DNA of 44,575 nucleotides from Duganella sp. (GCA_026225475.1 JAMFSU010000063.1:1-44575); one strand, 5' to 3'; counted from the first letter of the stretch, positions 23,863 through 33,885 are shown. The notes: a model not told the origin generated them from the sequence alone. Program-made: numbers and translations.

Positions 23863-24780
23863 ATGATCAAACTCAACCAAAAAGTCACCTTGCGCCATTT
23901 GCAAGCGCTGGTCACGCTGGCCGCCACCAATAGTTTCAGCAAGGCCGCTGATCTATTGGCGGTGACGCAACCGGCCTTGAGCGCGACCATCAAACAGCTC
24001 GAAAACCAGCTTGGGATCAAGCTTTTCGACCGTACTACCCATCAAATCGGGCTGACCGCGCAAGGTGCCGTGGTGTTGGAATATGCCAAACATTTGCTCA
24101 ATACAGCGACCAATACCTTTGCCGATATCGAGCATGTCATCGGGACCGGACGCCATCGCATCCGTATCGGTGCAATCCCGTCGGCAGTGACCTTGACGGC
24201 AGCGGTGATTGCCCGTTACAACGCTGTGCACGATCAGCATGTGGAAATTTTGCTACAGGATATGCCCAACGATGCCTTATTGGCGGCATTGCATACCGGC
24301 AAGCTAGACCTGTGCGTGGGCATCAAACCACCCGACTCCGCCTCGCTCGATACCGTGACCTTGTTTGAGGATGAACTGGTCTTGATCGTCTCGAACCAGC
24401 ACGCGCTGGCCGGCGCCAAGGAAGTCCACTGGCGGCAGATGGCCGGCGAGGAAATCGTCTTGTTTACCCAGGGCAGTATTTGGGAGTTTGCATCAGCGGC
24501 GCTGCTGCAACACGGGCTGGCTTCATCGCGGCGCTACCAGGTAGTGCACAGCGAATCCCTGTATGGCGTGGTGCGCGCCGGCATCGCCATTGGCATCATG
24601 CCCAGTCTGTACACAAGCTATCTGCGTGACGATAGCTTGCATGTAGCGCCGCTGCGCTTTCCCACGCTCAAGCGCAAGATTGTGCTGATGCGGCGTAATG
24701 AGGTCAGTCGCAGCGAATGGACCGATCACTGTTTCCGCGAAATGCGCAATGATCTGAAGCAGGCCAATCACTGGTTTTGA
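23863..24780 (+). CDS. LysR family transcriptional regulator of the porin/nucleoside operon
   Basis: A 305-residue LTTR. The helix-turn-helix lies at about 1-65 (LQALVTLAATNSFSKAADLLAVTQPALSATIKQLE, FDRTTHQIGLT) and the effector domain at about 90-295. Divergent position and distance from the porin gene are typical for an LTTR controlling its neighbour operon. The Shine-Dalgarno is weak. Confidence 0.94.
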   Translation: MIKLNQKVTLRHLQALVTLAATNSFSKAADLLAVTQPALSATIKQLENQLGIKLFDRTTHQIGLTAQGAVVLEYAKHLLNTATNTFADIEHVIGTGRHRIRIGAIPSAVTLTAAVIARYNAVHDQHVEILLQDMPNDALLAALHTGKLDLCVGIKPPDSASLDTVTLFEDELVLIVSNQHALAGAKEVHWRQMAGEEIVLFTQGSIWEFASAALLQHGLASSRRYQVVHSESLYGVVRAGIAIGIMPSLYTSYLRDDSLHVAPLRFPTLKRKIVLMRRNEVSRSEWTDHCFREMRNDLKQANHWF

Positions 24781-24793
24781 CGCATCGATCAGT

Positions 24794-24991
24794 CTATGTC
24801 GGCTTCGCTTCATCCTTGACCGGGCCCAGCGGCGCGTAGTGCTGGCCGTAGTTGATCAGCAACTCGGTAGCGGACAAGCGGTTAAAGAAAAAAGAGGGGA
24901 TTTTACTGCCATCAGGGCGGCGCTCGCCTGCGCGTCGCCCACGCCGGAAACGGCTTGGGCCTTCCATGCGCCAGCTTTTGCAGATGGGCAT
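24794..24991 (-). CDS. Doubtful small ORF
   Basis: A 65-residue open frame between the LysR gene and the aldolase gene. The N-terminal half is very basic (SRFRRGRRAGERR), the C-terminal half reads like protein (ATELLINYGQHYAPLGPV). No good Shine-Dalgarno and no family recognised. It could be the tail of the operon or a chance frame. Confidence 0.25.
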   Translation of the reverse strand: MPICKSWRMEGPSRFRRGRRAGERRPDGSKIPSFFFNRLSATELLINYGQHYAPLGPVKDEAKPT

Positions 24992-25019
24992 GATTGAGCA
25001 CCGGGCAGTAAGAACGTAG

Positions 25020-25787
25020 TTACTGGCGATAATCGGGCTGCTGGTTGTCGACCAGGCGCAGCGCCGATTGCCAGGCCAGATCCATGATGCCGCTGGCATT
25101 GTCGCCGGCAAATTGTTGCGCCGTGCGCAGTCGCACCGTTTCCGGCGGCAAGCGCAGCGTCTGGCCGCCAGCGCCGGCGGCTACCTGGGCCTGGCAGGCG
25201 CGTTCGAGGAAATAGATCTCGTGGAAGGCTTCGGCGGCGCTGCCACCGGCGGCCAGCAAACCATGATTGCGCAGGATCATGGCCTTGTGGCTGCCGAGAT
25301 TGGCGACCAGCCGTTCGCGTTCGGCCAGGTCCAGCGCAATACCTTCATAGTCGTGATAGCCGAGCTTGCCGTAGAACTTCATCGCATGCTGACTGATGGG
25401 TAGCAAGCCATGTTCTTGCGCGGCCACGGCGATACCGGCGCTGGTGTGGGTATGAATCACAAAATGCAGGTCGGGGCGCGCATGATGCACCGCCGAGTGA
25501 ATCGTGAAGCCGGCGACGTTGACGCGCTGTCCGCTGGGGGCGTCGTTGCCGGTGCGCAGGGTGCGCCCGGCGTAGTCGACCTTGACCAGGTCACTGGCGC
25601 GCATTTCATGAAACAGCACCCCGTAGCGGTTGATCAGGAATTGATCGGGCTGGTCCGGCACGCGCGCTGAAATGTGCGTGTCGATCAGATCGGTCATGCG
25701 GAAATACGCCGCCAGCCGGTACAAGGCCGCCAACTCGCAACGCGTCTGCCATTCGGCGTGAGGAATCTGCTCGTCGGCGTTGTGCAT
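25020..25787 (-). CDS. Class II aldolase/adducin domain protein
   Basis: A 255-residue protein of the class II aldolase (fuculose-phosphate aldolase-like) fold. DTHISARVP and the HTHTSAG motif (zinc ligands), a third histidine in LPISQHAMKFYG, and ILRNHGLLAAGGS are family marks. These proteins cleave or decarboxylate small hydroxy-acid or sugar phosphates; several act on amino-acid-derived substrates. It is the last gene of the ureohydrolase/ArgH operon, with two bases between it and the binding-protein gene. Substrate unknown. Confidence 0.9.
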   Translation of the reverse strand: MHNADEQIPHAEWQTRCELAALYRLAAYFRMTDLIDTHISARVPDQPDQFLINRYGVLFHEMRASDLVKVDYAGRTLRTGNDAPSGQRVNVAGFTIHSAVHHARPDLHFVIHTHTSAGIAVAAQEHGLLPISQHAMKFYGKLGYHDYEGIALDLAERERLVANLGSHKAMILRNHGLLAAGGSAAEAFHEIYFLERACQAQVAAGAGGQTLRLPPETVRLRTAQQFAGDNASGIMDLAWQSALRLVDNQQPDYRQ

Positions 25788-25789
25788 GC

Positions 25790-26665
25790 TTATTTTCCTT
25801 GATTGAGTGCCGCTGGCATGGAGGACGATTGCAGCTTGTACTTGGCCAGCAGTTTGTCGTAGGTGCCGTTGCGCTGCAGGGTTTGCAGCGCGCCCAGCAC
25901 GGCCGCACGCAATACCGGTTCCGTCTTGGAGACGGGAATGCCGGTTTCCTGTTCGAACAAAGGTTTGCCGAGCAAGACATAAGTATTGGCTTCCATGGTC
26001 TGGAAGTAGGGCAGGGTTTCATTACCCTGCACGGCGACATCGATGCGGCCGGTCTTGAGCTGGGTACGCGCATCGACCGAACCTTCGGTGCCGAGCACGG
26101 TGATTGCCGGCTTACCCTTGGCCACACAATTGTCATTGCTCCAGGCGGCAATCTGGGTCGGCCAGTTGGTATTGCGGCTGGCGCCAACCTTGGTACCGCA
26201 GACATCGGCGATGCTCTTGATCTTGGCGGCATTGGTTTGCAGCGTGAAGAATTGCGGACCGGTCTTCATGTAATCGATGAAGTCGGCCACCTTTTGCCGC
26301 TCGGGTGTGTCGCTGATGGCGACCATGGCAATGTCGACGCGGCCAGTCGCCAGCGAGCTGAACACCTGGGCGAACGAGGTTTCCTGGTATTCCACCTTTA
26401 GGCCCAGTTCCTTGGCGATGGCGGCACCGAGTTCAATATCGAGGCCCAGCAATTCGCCGGTTTCCGGATTTTTGTAGGCGATCGGCGGATAGTTGGCCTG
26501 GGTCGCGATGACCAGCTTGCCAGCCTTCTTGATGCGCTCCGGCAAATCGGCGGCATGGACGCCGACCGCGCTCACGGCGGCTACGGCCAGCAATATCAGG
26601 TTGAGGCCGAACACGGCTTTGCTGAGCAGATGTCGACTGGCGATCGTGTTTTGATTCAGTTTCAC
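25790..26665 (-). CDS. Amino-acid ABC transporter substrate-binding protein
   Basis: A 291-residue periplasmic protein with a signal peptide (SAVGVHAADLP, cleavage near residue 38). It has the polar amino-acid binding fold: LVIATQANYPPIAYKNPETGELLGLDIELGAAIAKELGLKVEY, a DIAMVAISDTPERQKVADFIDYMKTG stretch, and a late QRNGTYDKLLAKYKL. The dibasic or guanidino side-chain specificity common in this family fits the ureohydrolase and lyase upstream. Preceded by the ATPase gene with a 27-base gap. Confidence 0.93.
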   Translation of the reverse strand: MKLNQNTIASRHLLSKAVFGLNLILLAVAAVSAVGVHAADLPERIKKAGKLVIATQANYPPIAYKNPETGELLGLDIELGAAIAKELGLKVEYQETSFAQVFSSLATGRVDIAMVAISDTPERQKVADFIDYMKTGPQFFTLQTNAAKIKSIADVCGTKVGASRNTNWPTQIAAWSNDNCVAKGKPAITVLGTEGSVDARTQLKTGRIDVAVQGNETLPYFQTMEANTYVLLGKPLFEQETGIPVSKTEPVLRAAVLGALQTLQRNGTYDKLLAKYKLQSSSMPAALNQGK

Positions 26666-26692
26666 TTGGTTTCCCCTTATTGAAAAATCCGG

Positions 26693-27460
26693 CTAGGACA
26701 GAATTGCCGCTATAAATTCTTTGGTGCGCGCATGCTGAGGATGATTCAAGACTTCAGCAGGGGTGCCGCTTTCCAGCACCTCGCCCTGATCCATGAAGAC
26801 CACCCGGTTCGACACTTCGCGCGCAAAACCCAGTTCGTGGGTCACCACGATCATGGTCATGCCTGACAGTGCCAGATCCTTCATCACCATCAGCACTTCG
26901 CCGACCAGTTCTGGGTCCAGCGCGGACGTCGGCTCATCGAACAGCATCAGTTTGGGCCGCATCGCCAATGCCCGCGCAATCGCCACGCGCTGTTGCTGGC
27001 CACCGGACAGTTCGCTCGGATAGGCACCCGCCTTGTCGGCCAGGCCGACCCGTTGCAGCAATGCTTCGGCTTCGGCGCGCACCTCGCTGCGTTTGCGTCC
27101 TTGCACCACCAGTGGGCCTTCCATGATGTTTTGCAAGGCGCTCATGTGGCCGAACAGGTTGAAGCGCTGGAACACCATGCCACTGGACAGCCGTTGACGG
27201 GCGATGTCGTTGTCACTCAGTGCACGCAAACGATCGCCTTTTTGACGATAGCCGCACAGTTCGCCATCGACCCAGATGGCACCGCTATGGAGGCGTTCGA
27301 GCTGGTTGATGCAGCGCAGGAAGGTGCTTTTTCCGGAGCCGGATGGGCCCACCATGCACAGCACTTCACCGGCAGCCACTTCCAGGTTGATGCCTTTGAG
27401 CGCGTGATAGTTGTCGTAATACTTGTGCACATCGTGTGCCACTACCATCGGCGCACTCAC
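26693..27460 (-). CDS. Amino-acid ABC transporter ATP-binding protein
   Basis: A 255-residue ATPase of the GlnQ/HisP type: Walker [10 protein letters not shown], signature [20 protein letters not shown], Walker [14 protein letters not shown] and switch [21 protein letters not shown]. Length and the lack of a TOBE domain match polar amino-acid importers. Its start overlaps the permease stop by four bases. Confidence 0.95.
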   Translation of the reverse strand: MSAPMVVAHDVHKYYDNYHALKGINLEVAAGEVLCMVGPSGSGKSTFLRCINQLERLHSGAIWVDGELCGYRQKGDRLRALSDNDIARQRLSSGMVFQRFNLFGHMSALQNIMEGPLVVQGRKRSEVRAEAEALLQRVGLADKAGAYPSELSGGQQQRVAIARALAMRPKLMLFDEPTSALDPELVGEVLMVMKDLALSGMTMIVVTHELGFAREVSNRVVFMDQGEVLESGTPAEVLNHPQHARTKEFIAAILS

Positions 27461-28338
27461 GCTTGCACTCCGGCAGGCACCGCAGCAGGACGGGCTTTGA
27501 CGTTACGCCGTTGACTGCGGGCGAAGGTCTTTTCCAAAAAGTACTGGCCAATCGAAAACACGGTCACCACGGCCAGATACCAGACCGTCGCCACAATCAG
27601 CAATTCGATCACACGCGCATTGGCGAAATAAATCGTCTGGGCGTTATGCAGGATTTCCGAAAACTGGATCACGCTGGCTACCGAAGTCAGCTTGACCATG
27701 CTGATGACTTCATTGCCGACCGGTGGAATGATCACGCGCATGGCTTGCGGCAGGATAATGCGGCGCAGCGCGGTCAAGCGTGTCATGCCGACCGCCTTTG
27801 CTGCTTCGGTCTGGCCGTTGTCGACCGACAGAATGCCGCTGCGCACCACTTCCGCCGTATAGGCACCCTGGCCGATACCCAGGCCAAGCAGGCTGGCGAT
27901 GAACGGCGTGATCAGATCCACGGTGCGCGCTTCGAACACGCCCGGTATGCCCATCATCGGAAACACCAGCGCCAGGTTGAACCACAACAGCATCTGCAAC
28001 AGCAGTGGCACGCCGCGGAAGAACCAGATATAAAAACCGGCAATCGCGCGCAGCATCGGATTGGGCGACATCACCATGACCGCGAAGATCACCCCCAGCA
28101 CGATGCCGATGGTCATCGCATAGATGCTCATCAGGATCGTGTTGAGCAGGCCCTGCATGATGACCTTGGCGGTCATGAATTGCGCCACTACTTTCCACTC
28201 GATCTGGCCATGCGCGAAGGCGTTGATGATGAAGGCCATGATCAACAGAATCAGCGCGGCGGACAACCAGCGGCCGTAAAAGCGGCGCGGCACCACTTTC
28301 AGATGGGCGACCGCGAACGGCGACACTGGCGTCGTCAT
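27457..28338 (-). CDS. Amino-acid ABC transporter permease
   Basis: A 293-residue inner-membrane protein of the HisM/GlnP type, with the typical [14 protein letters not shown] sequence and an [24 protein letters not shown] loop for the ATPase. A single permease gene implies a homodimeric channel. The ATG at 28338 overlaps the stop of the lyase gene as ATGA. Confidence 0.94.
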   Translation of the reverse strand: MTTPVSPFAVAHLKVVPRRFYGRWLSAALILLIMAFIINAFAHGQIEWKVVAQFMTAKVIMQGLLNTILMSIYAMTIGIVLGVIFAVMVMSPNPMLRAIAGFYIWFFRGVPLLLQMLLWFNLALVFPMMGIPGVFEARTVDLITPFIASLLGLGIGQGAYTAEVVRSGILSVDNGQTEAAKAVGMTRLTALRRIILPQAMRVIIPPVGNEVISMVKLTSVASVIQFSEILHNAQTIYFANARVIELLIVATVWYLAVVTVFSIGQYFLEKTFARSQRRNVKARPAAVPAGVQA

Positions 28339-29753
28339 GCCGCACCTGTCTTGCGCTGGCACCAGCTACGCTGAGCGGCCACGGTCTGTTGCAGCCGCTG
28401 CAATTGCGCCGTCACCTGCGCCGGTGCTGTGCCGTTGTAGCCACTACGGGCACCCACGGCAGCTTCCGGCGTCAATACTGTGCGCACTTTGGGTAACAGT
28501 AGCGGGCTGATCATCTGCATCTCGTCATCGCTCAACTGATGCAGTTCGCATGGTTTGTCTTCACACAGTTTGACCATGGCACCGGTGATTTCATGCGCCT
28601 TGGAAAACGGCACGCCGCGGCGCGCCAGCCAGTCGGCCACTTCGGTGGCCAGCGTAAAGCCCTGGGTGGCAGCCGGCAGCATATTAACTGGCTTGACGCG
28701 CATGGTGCGGATCATGCCGGTCATGGCGGGTAATACCTTGTGCAATACATCGACCGCTTCAAAAGCGGCGAACTTGTCTTCGGCCAGATCGCGGTTGTAG
28801 GAAAACGGCAAGCCCTTGAGCGCGACCAGCATGGTCGTCAAGGTGCCGATCAGGCGCGCTGCGCGCCCGCGTGTCAGCTCGGCGATATCGGGATTTTTCT
28901 TTTGCGGCATGATGGAGCTGCCAGTCGAAAAACTGTCATCGAGTTCCACCCACTGGAACTGACGTGAGACCCACAGCGTGACTTCTTCCGACAGGCGCGA
29001 CAGATGTACGCCCAGCATGGCCGTCACAAACAGAAACTCAGCCACATGGTCGCGACTGCCGACGGCGTCGATCGAGTTTTCGCAAGGGCCGTCGTAACCG
29101 AGTTCGGCGGCCGACAGTTCCGGTTGCAGCGTGATCGCAGAACCAGCCATGGCCGCCGCCCCCAGCGGTGACAGCGCACTGCGTTTATCCCAGTCCATGA
29201 AGCGCGACATATCGCGGCTGAAAGTTTGCGCATGGGCCAGCAATTGATGCGCGAACACGATCGGTTGCGCCGCCTGCAAATGGGTAAAGCCGGGTGCCAA
29301 GGTGTGCAGATGCTGGCCAGCCTGCGCCATCAACGCATCTTGGAGTTCCAGCAGCAGGCTGCCCAGTGCACGGCTTTCGGCGCGCAGATACAGTTTCAGA
29401 TTATTGGCGGCCTGGTCATTGCGCGAGCGGCCGGCGCGCAGTTTGGCGCCGGTGTCGCCGAGCGCGTCGACCAGGATGCGTTCCATGAAGGTATGCACAT
29501 CTTCATCGGCCAGCGAGGGCGTGATGTCGCCGCGTTCGATGGCGCTGTCGAATTCGCTGAGCTTATCGACGATGGCGTCGCATTCGGTCTGGCTCAGCAA
29601 TTGCGCACGCAGCAATTCGCGCGCATGCGCCTGCGACGACACGATGTCGAAATGCGTCAGGCGAAAATGCGCCATGCCGCCGCGCGACAGGTTCATCAGC
29701 GCGTCATCAGGAGCGCAGCGAAAACGCGCGCCCCACAATCGGGTTTCACTCAT
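28335..29753 (-). CDS. Argininosuccinate lyase paralogue (fumarase/aspartase superfamily)
   Basis: A 472-residue tetrameric lyase. GSSIMPQKKNPD (278-289) is the superfamily signature with the catalytic serine loop, and GFTHLQAAQP and RSRNDQAANNL match ArgH. The region after the SxDAV motif reads VGSRD (231-235) where housekeeping ArgH has VSDRD, so the substrate pocket may differ. It is encoded with a ureohydrolase and an amino-acid importer, which is not usual for biosynthetic argH. It probably eliminates fumarate (or a related acid) from a succinylated guanidino or amino compound. Substrate is inference. Confidence 0.88.
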   Translation of the reverse strand: MSETRLWGARFRCAPDDALMNLSRGGMAHFRLTHFDIVSSQAHARELLRAQLLSQTECDAIVDKLSEFDSAIERGDITPSLADEDVHTFMERILVDALGDTGAKLRAGRSRNDQAANNLKLYLRAESRALGSLLLELQDALMAQAGQHLHTLAPGFTHLQAAQPIVFAHQLLAHAQTFSRDMSRFMDWDKRSALSPLGAAAMAGSAITLQPELSAAELGYDGPCENSIDAVGSRDHVAEFLFVTAMLGVHLSRLSEEVTLWVSRQFQWVELDDSFSTGSSIMPQKKNPDIAELTRGRAARLIGTLTTMLVALKGLPFSYNRDLAEDKFAAFEAVDVLHKVLPAMTGMIRTMRVKPVNMLPAATQGFTLATEVADWLARRGVPFSKAHEITGAMVKLCEDKPCELHQLSDDEMQMISPLLLPKVRTVLTPEAAVGARSGYNGTAPAQVTAQLQRLQQTVAAQRSWCQRKTGAA

Positions 29754-29778
29754 CTGACTTCCTTAGAGACAATGCAAC

Positions 29779-30732
29779 TTAACTACGGTATTTCACGCCG
29801 GGAAACACACATAGCATTTCATAGGCCAGATTGGCCGCCACCAGCGCGGTGGTGCCGGCCGGGTCGTAAGGCGGTGAGACTTCTACAATATCTGCCGAAG
29901 CAATATTCAGGCCTTTGGCGCCGCGAATGATCTCCAGGCCTTGCTGTACCGTCAGGCCGCCGATCTCCGGCGTACCGGTACCTGGCGCAAAAGCCGGGTC
30001 GAGGCCGTCAATGTCGAAGGTCAGATAGACCGGGCCGTCGCCCATTTGTGCGCGCACTTCGGCCATCAATGGCGCGAGCGACTTGTGCCAGCATTCTTCT
30101 GCTTGCACCACACGGAAACCCTGGGCCCGGCACCAGTCGAAATCGTCGGCGTGATAGCCGGTACCGCGCAAGCCGATCTGCACCACCCGCGGCGCATCGA
30201 GCAAACCTTCTTCAAAGGCGCGCCGGAATGGCGTGCCGTGGGCGATCTTTTCACCGTTCATGGTGTCGTTGACGTCGGCATGGGCGTCGACATGGATTAG
30301 GCCGACCTTGCCATAGGTCTTGTAGAGCGAGCGCAGGATCGGCAGCGTCATCGTATGGTCGCCGCCCATGCTGATGGTTTTGCAGCCGGTGGCGTAAATG
30401 CGGTCGTAGCCTTCTTCGATCATGCGCACCGAATCCAGCAGGCTGTAGGGGTTTAACGCCACATCGCCAATGTCGGCGACCTTCAGCGAATCAAACGGCG
30501 CGGCCCGTGTCGCCATGTTGTAGGGGCGCAGCAGCACCGATTCGGTGCGAATCTGGCGCGGCCCGAAGCGCGTGCCGGGCCGGTTGGAAGTACCGATATC
30601 CAGCGGCACGCCGACGAATCCGACGTCCAGACCACTTGGATCTTCGACATACGGCAGTCGCATCATGGTGGCAATACCCCCAAAACGGGGCATCACATTG
30701 CCCCCCATGGGCTGATAAAGTGCATGTTCCAT
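29779..30732 (-). CDS. Ureohydrolase (agmatinase/guanidinobutyrase family)
   Basis: A 317-residue metallo-hydrolase of the arginase superfamily. GGDHT, DAHADVND and DIDGLDPAFAPGTGTPE contain the six metal ligands (His and Asp) for two manganese ions. PLDIGTSNRPGTRFGPRQIR near residue 50 is characteristic of the agmatinase/guanidinobutyrase/guanidinopropionase branch. It hydrolyses a guanidino group to urea plus an amine. ATG at 30732 follows AAGGAC; the frame is open upstream in the regulator region. First gene of the operon. Exact substrate cannot be read. Confidence 0.92.
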   Translation of the reverse strand: MEHALYQPMGGNVMPRFGGIATMMRLPYVEDPSGLDVGFVGVPLDIGTSNRPGTRFGPRQIRTESVLLRPYNMATRAAPFDSLKVADIGDVALNPYSLLDSVRMIEEGYDRIYATGCKTISMGGDHTMTLPILRSLYKTYGKVGLIHVDAHADVNDTMNGEKIAHGTPFRRAFEEGLLDAPRVVQIGLRGTGYHADDFDWCRAQGFRVVQAEECWHKSLAPLMAEVRAQMGDGPVYLTFDIDGLDPAFAPGTGTPEIGGLTVQQGLEIIRGAKGLNIASADIVEVSPPYDPAGTTALVAANLAYEMLCVFPGVKYRS

Positions 30733-30773
30733 CGATGCTTGTCCTTGTAATAGCGCTTGATATTTCCGATTGT

Positions 30774-30790
30774 ATCGAGGCAAAATCGAT
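30774..30790. promoter_or_regulatory. Candidate LysR binding site
   Basis: ATCGA-N7-TCGAT is an imperfectly spaced LTTR-type dyad (ATC-N11-GAT) in the 124-base gap between the ureohydrolase operon and the divergent LysR gene. Its position fits; the sequence alone is modest. Confidence 0.35.
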
Positions 30791-30856
30791 TGAAATATGC
30801 TTAACTTGCGGCGTTTACATCGATATTTATCAATGTATCTGCCTTGACGGAAATTC

Positions 30857-31753
30857 ATGCTCAACAATGTCTTCGATCTCGACATCCGCCTGATCCGCGT
30901 GTTTCTGGCGGTGGTGGATGCGCACGGTATTTCGGCCGCGCAATCCAAGCTCAACGTCGGCCAATCGACCATCAGTGCCCAGCTCAATGTGTTGGAGACG
31001 CGCCTCGGCTATCGTTTGTGCGAACGTGGGCGGGCCGGTTTCCGGCTCACCGCCAAGGGCGAAAAGTTTGCCGTCTCGGCGCGGCGCATGATCGAGGCGC
31101 TATTGGAATTCGGCATGGAAGCGCGCAATCTCGACAAGAAACTGGTCGGCACACTCAGCATCGGCTTGATCGGCCATACGCCAACCCATCAAAACACCCG
31201 GCTGTCCGAAGTGATCCGGCGCTTCCGTCAGCGTGACGAAGCGGTGCGGCTCGACATCGTCGTGCGCACGCCGAGTGAGCTGGAAGAAATGCTGCTCAAT
31301 GGCAGCATCCAGGTTGCCATCGGATATTTCTGGCGGCGTGTGACGGCGCTGCACTATACGCAATTGTTGCTGGAGCGCCAGGTGGCCTATTGCGCGCCGC
31401 CGCATCCCTTGTTTTATAAAGAACAGGTCATCGAGCCGGAAGAGGCCGCCAGCTATAGCTGGGCCTGGCGCGACTATCCGGTGCCGCCCGGCCATGTGCC
31501 TATCCATCGGCGCAATATCATGGCCATGACCGGCAACATGGAAGCTATGTCGATCCTGATTTTGTCAGGCCAGCATCTAGGGTATTTGCCGGACGAAATG
31601 GGGCGGGAATACGTCGCGCGCGGTGCCATGAAGGCGATCAACCGCAACGCGCTGTCGTATGAAGTGGCCATCAGCGTAGTCACCAACCGGGCCCATGCGG
31701 GCGAACCGATACTGGCGGCCTTTCTGGACGATCTCAAATCGGTGCAACTGTAA
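30857..31753 (+). CDS. LysR family transcriptional regulator of the ureohydrolase operon
   Basis: A 298-residue LTTR with a helix-turn-helix (AAQSKLNVGQSTISAQLNVLETRLGYRLCERGRAGFRLT, about 24-62) and an effector domain. It is divergent from the ureohydrolase gene and likely its inducer-dependent activator. It ends opposite the chemoreceptor gene, with a hairpin terminator between. Confidence 0.94.
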   Translation: MLNNVFDLDIRLIRVFLAVVDAHGISAAQSKLNVGQSTISAQLNVLETRLGYRLCERGRAGFRLTAKGEKFAVSARRMIEALLEFGMEARNLDKKLVGTLSIGLIGHTPTHQNTRLSEVIRRFRQRDEAVRLDIVVRTPSELEEMLLNGSIQVAIGYFWRRVTALHYTQLLLERQVAYCAPPHPLFYKEQVIEPEEAASYSWAWRDYPVPPGHVPIHRRNIMAMTGNMEAMSILILSGQHLGYLPDEMGREYVARGAMKAINRNALSYEVAISVVTNRAHAGEPILAAFLDDLKSVQL

Positions 31754-31765
31754 ATAAGAACAAAA

Positions 31766-31795
31766 AAATGGCCGTTGCACCGGCAACGGCCATTT
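31766..31795 (-). terminator. Terminator between lysR and the chemoreceptor gene
   Basis: A 13-bp perfect inverted repeat (arms 31766-31778 and 31783-31795, core TGGCCGTTGC) with a 4-base loop. On the minus strand it is followed by a run of seven T, so it terminates the chemoreceptor gene; it may also act weakly on the LysR transcript. Confidence 0.9.
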
Positions 31796-31815
31796 CGCAT
31801 GCAAAGCACAGGCTC

Positions 31816-33558
31816 TTAGAAGGTTTCCCAATCGTCGCCACTGATCGCTGCCGGTTTTGGCAGTGGCGCTGCGCCACTGCTCAGTGCCGGTGCCTTGGCA
31901 GGCTTGGCTGCTGCCAGTGGTTTGGCGGGTGCTTTCTTGATGACTGGGGTTGAGCGCATCGCCGGTTTGGCCGACATCGCTGGTGCATAGTTGGAGTTGG
32001 TCTGGCTGCGGGTTTCGCCATTGATGCGGAAGATCGAGACCGCATCCTTGAGCGACAAGGCCTGTTGCTCAAGCGATTTGGCGGCGGCGCTGGCTTGCTC
32101 GACCAGTGCAGCATTTTGCTGGGTCGCTTCATCCATTTGCGATACCGCGCGCGAGACCTGGTCGATGCCCGAGCTTTGTTCGCTCGACGCCGACGAGATT
32201 TCCCCCATGATATCGGTCACCCGTTGCACCGCACCGATGATGTCACTCATCGTGGTACCGGCCTGGGTGGCCAGTGTGGAACCGATTTTCACGCGGTCCA
32301 CCGACAACATGATCAAGTCCTTGATTTCCTTGGCAGCGCTGGACGAGCGTTGCGCCAGAGCGCGCACTTCGCTGGCGACCACGGCAAAGCCACGGCCTTG
32401 TTCACCGGCGCGGGCTGCTTCGACTGCGGCATTCAATGCCAGAATATTGGTCTGGAAGGCGATGCCATCGATGATGCCGACGATTTCGGTGATCTTGGCC
32501 GAGCTGTCCTTGATTTCATCCATGGTGCTGACCACGCGGCTGACCACGTCATTGCCGGCGCTGGCGATTTGCGACGCGTTGACCGCCAGGGTAGAGGCTT
32601 GCCGTGCATTGTCGGCATTGTGTTTGACGGTGCTGGTCAGTTCTTCCATGCTGGAAGCGGTTTCTTCCAGCGAGGCAGCCTGTTGCTCGGTACGTGAGGA
32701 CAGATCCAGATTGCCTGCGCTGATTTCCTTGGTGGCGATGGCGATGGCATCGCTGCCGGTGCGCACGGTGCTGACGGTCTTGGTCAGGTTCTCCTGCATT
32801 TTTGCCAGGCCGCTCAGCAACTGGCCCATTTCATCACGCGATTGCACCACCACGCGTTGGGTCAGGTCGCCTTCGGCGATATCGTCGAAGTGCTTGAGCG
32901 CCTGTTCGATCGGACGCGAAATCGCACGGCGCAGCGAGAACCAGCTATAACCCGCCAGCAGCAGGCCGATCACGATGGCGGCGATCGACATCATGCGGAA
33001 GTCCTCGTATTGGCTCAGAGAGTCTTCATAGTTGTCGCGTGCGGCCTTGGTTTCATATTCATTGAGCAAGCTGCCGCTCTTTTGCATGGCGGTGTAAATA
33101 GTACCAACAGCTTTTGCCGTATCGGCAATCTGTTGGCGGTCGCCACCCTTGATGGCATTGCGGAAGTCATCCAGCGACTTTTCGGTCTTGGTGATGCCAT
33201 CCGTGACTTCCTGCACCATCTTCTTGGCTTCTTCAGTTTGCGGCAGGGCGGTGTATTTCGCCCACCAATCCAGCGCCTGCTTGCCGACTTCGGCTTCGGT
33301 CTTGAACATCCGGTCGGCCCAAGCCGGGTCAGTCGTCAATGCGGCTTGATCGAGCGAAGTGCGTTGGCGGCCGATCCACAGCAAGGTATTGTCGGCGGCC
33401 ACGGTCTTCGGCATGCGGACTTGATATAACTCTTTGTTGATCTTGACGACAGAGGACATGCCGATCAGGCCGGTAACGCCAATGGCCAGCAATAAAACGG
33501 AAAGAACAACCATGGCAAGCGTGAGTCGCGACTTGATGGTGAGTTTGGTAGAAATCAT
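31816..33558 (-). CDS. Methyl-accepting chemotaxis protein
   Basis: A 580-residue chemoreceptor. TM1 lies at about 12-34, a periplasmic four-helix-bundle (Tar-like) ligand domain at about 35-188, TM2 at about 189-210, HAMP at about 212-265, and the signalling domain to about 530 with the tip [20 protein letters not shown]. The C terminus has a proline/alanine-rich linker and ends in DWETF, a CheR/CheB tether like NWETF, so the receptor is probably a main, high-abundance one. Ligand is unknown; a dicarboxylate or amino acid is possible from the fold only. Confidence 0.95.
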   Translation of the reverse strand: MISTKLTIKSRLTLAMVVLSVLLLAIGVTGLIGMSSVVKINKELYQVRMPKTVAADNTLLWIGRQRTSLDQAALTTDPAWADRMFKTEAEVGKQALDWWAKYTALPQTEEAKKMVQEVTDGITKTEKSLDDFRNAIKGGDRQQIADTAKAVGTIYTAMQKSGSLLNEYETKAARDNYEDSLSQYEDFRMMSIAAIVIGLLLAGYSWFSLRRAISRPIEQALKHFDDIAEGDLTQRVVVQSRDEMGQLLSGLAKMQENLTKTVSTVRTGSDAIAIATKEISAGNLDLSSRTEQQAASLEETASSMEELTSTVKHNADNARQASTLAVNASQIASAGNDVVSRVVSTMDEIKDSSAKITEIVGIIDGIAFQTNILALNAAVEAARAGEQGRGFAVVASEVRALAQRSSSAAKEIKDLIMLSVDRVKIGSTLATQAGTTMSDIIGAVQRVTDIMGEISSASSEQSSGIDQVSRAVSQMDEATQQNAALVEQASAAAKSLEQQALSLKDAVSIFRINGETRSQTNSNYAPAMSAKPAMRSTPVIKKAPAKPLAAAKPAKAPALSSGAAPLPKPAAISGDDWETF

Positions 33559-33789
33559 ATGGGTGGCCTTAGATGAGGAAAACCAGCGTTGTCATTTACG
33601 TCGAATACAGTAATCGACAGTTTTTCCGACATCATCGGGCATGCCTTGATAAAGCAAACCGAATGGGAGTCAGGATGGTCAATGTTGCAAATACAGCATG
33701 TCGCATTGCATGTTTAACGGCAGCAACTTGCTTGTTCTGAAGCGTGCTCGCATTGATAAAGGGAATTTTTTTGCATCAAAATCTGTAAC

Positions 33790-33808
33790 ATTGAGAGCAA
33801 TTCTCAAT
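33790..33808. promoter_or_regulatory. Fur-box-like palindrome
   Basis: ATTGAGA-GCAAT-TCTCAAT is a perfect inverted repeat. Against the 7-1-7 Fur core TGAGAAT-N-ATTCTCA the right half matches fully and the left half differs at two places. It lies 232 bases upstream of the chemoreceptor start and 227 bases before the broken small gene; target not clear. Confidence 0.35.
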
Positions 33809-33885
33809 ATCCCATCAATGACTTGCCAATAAGGAAAGGTTGCGGAGCCGATCTTCGGCGACCCTGGGTAAAGAGAGGGCGATTG

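Noticed and set aside
30733..30856. A guanidine riboswitch before the ureohydrolase gene
   Set aside because: The 124-base gap shows no conserved ykkC-type or guanidine-II/III motif that I can recognise, and a divergent LysR explains control.
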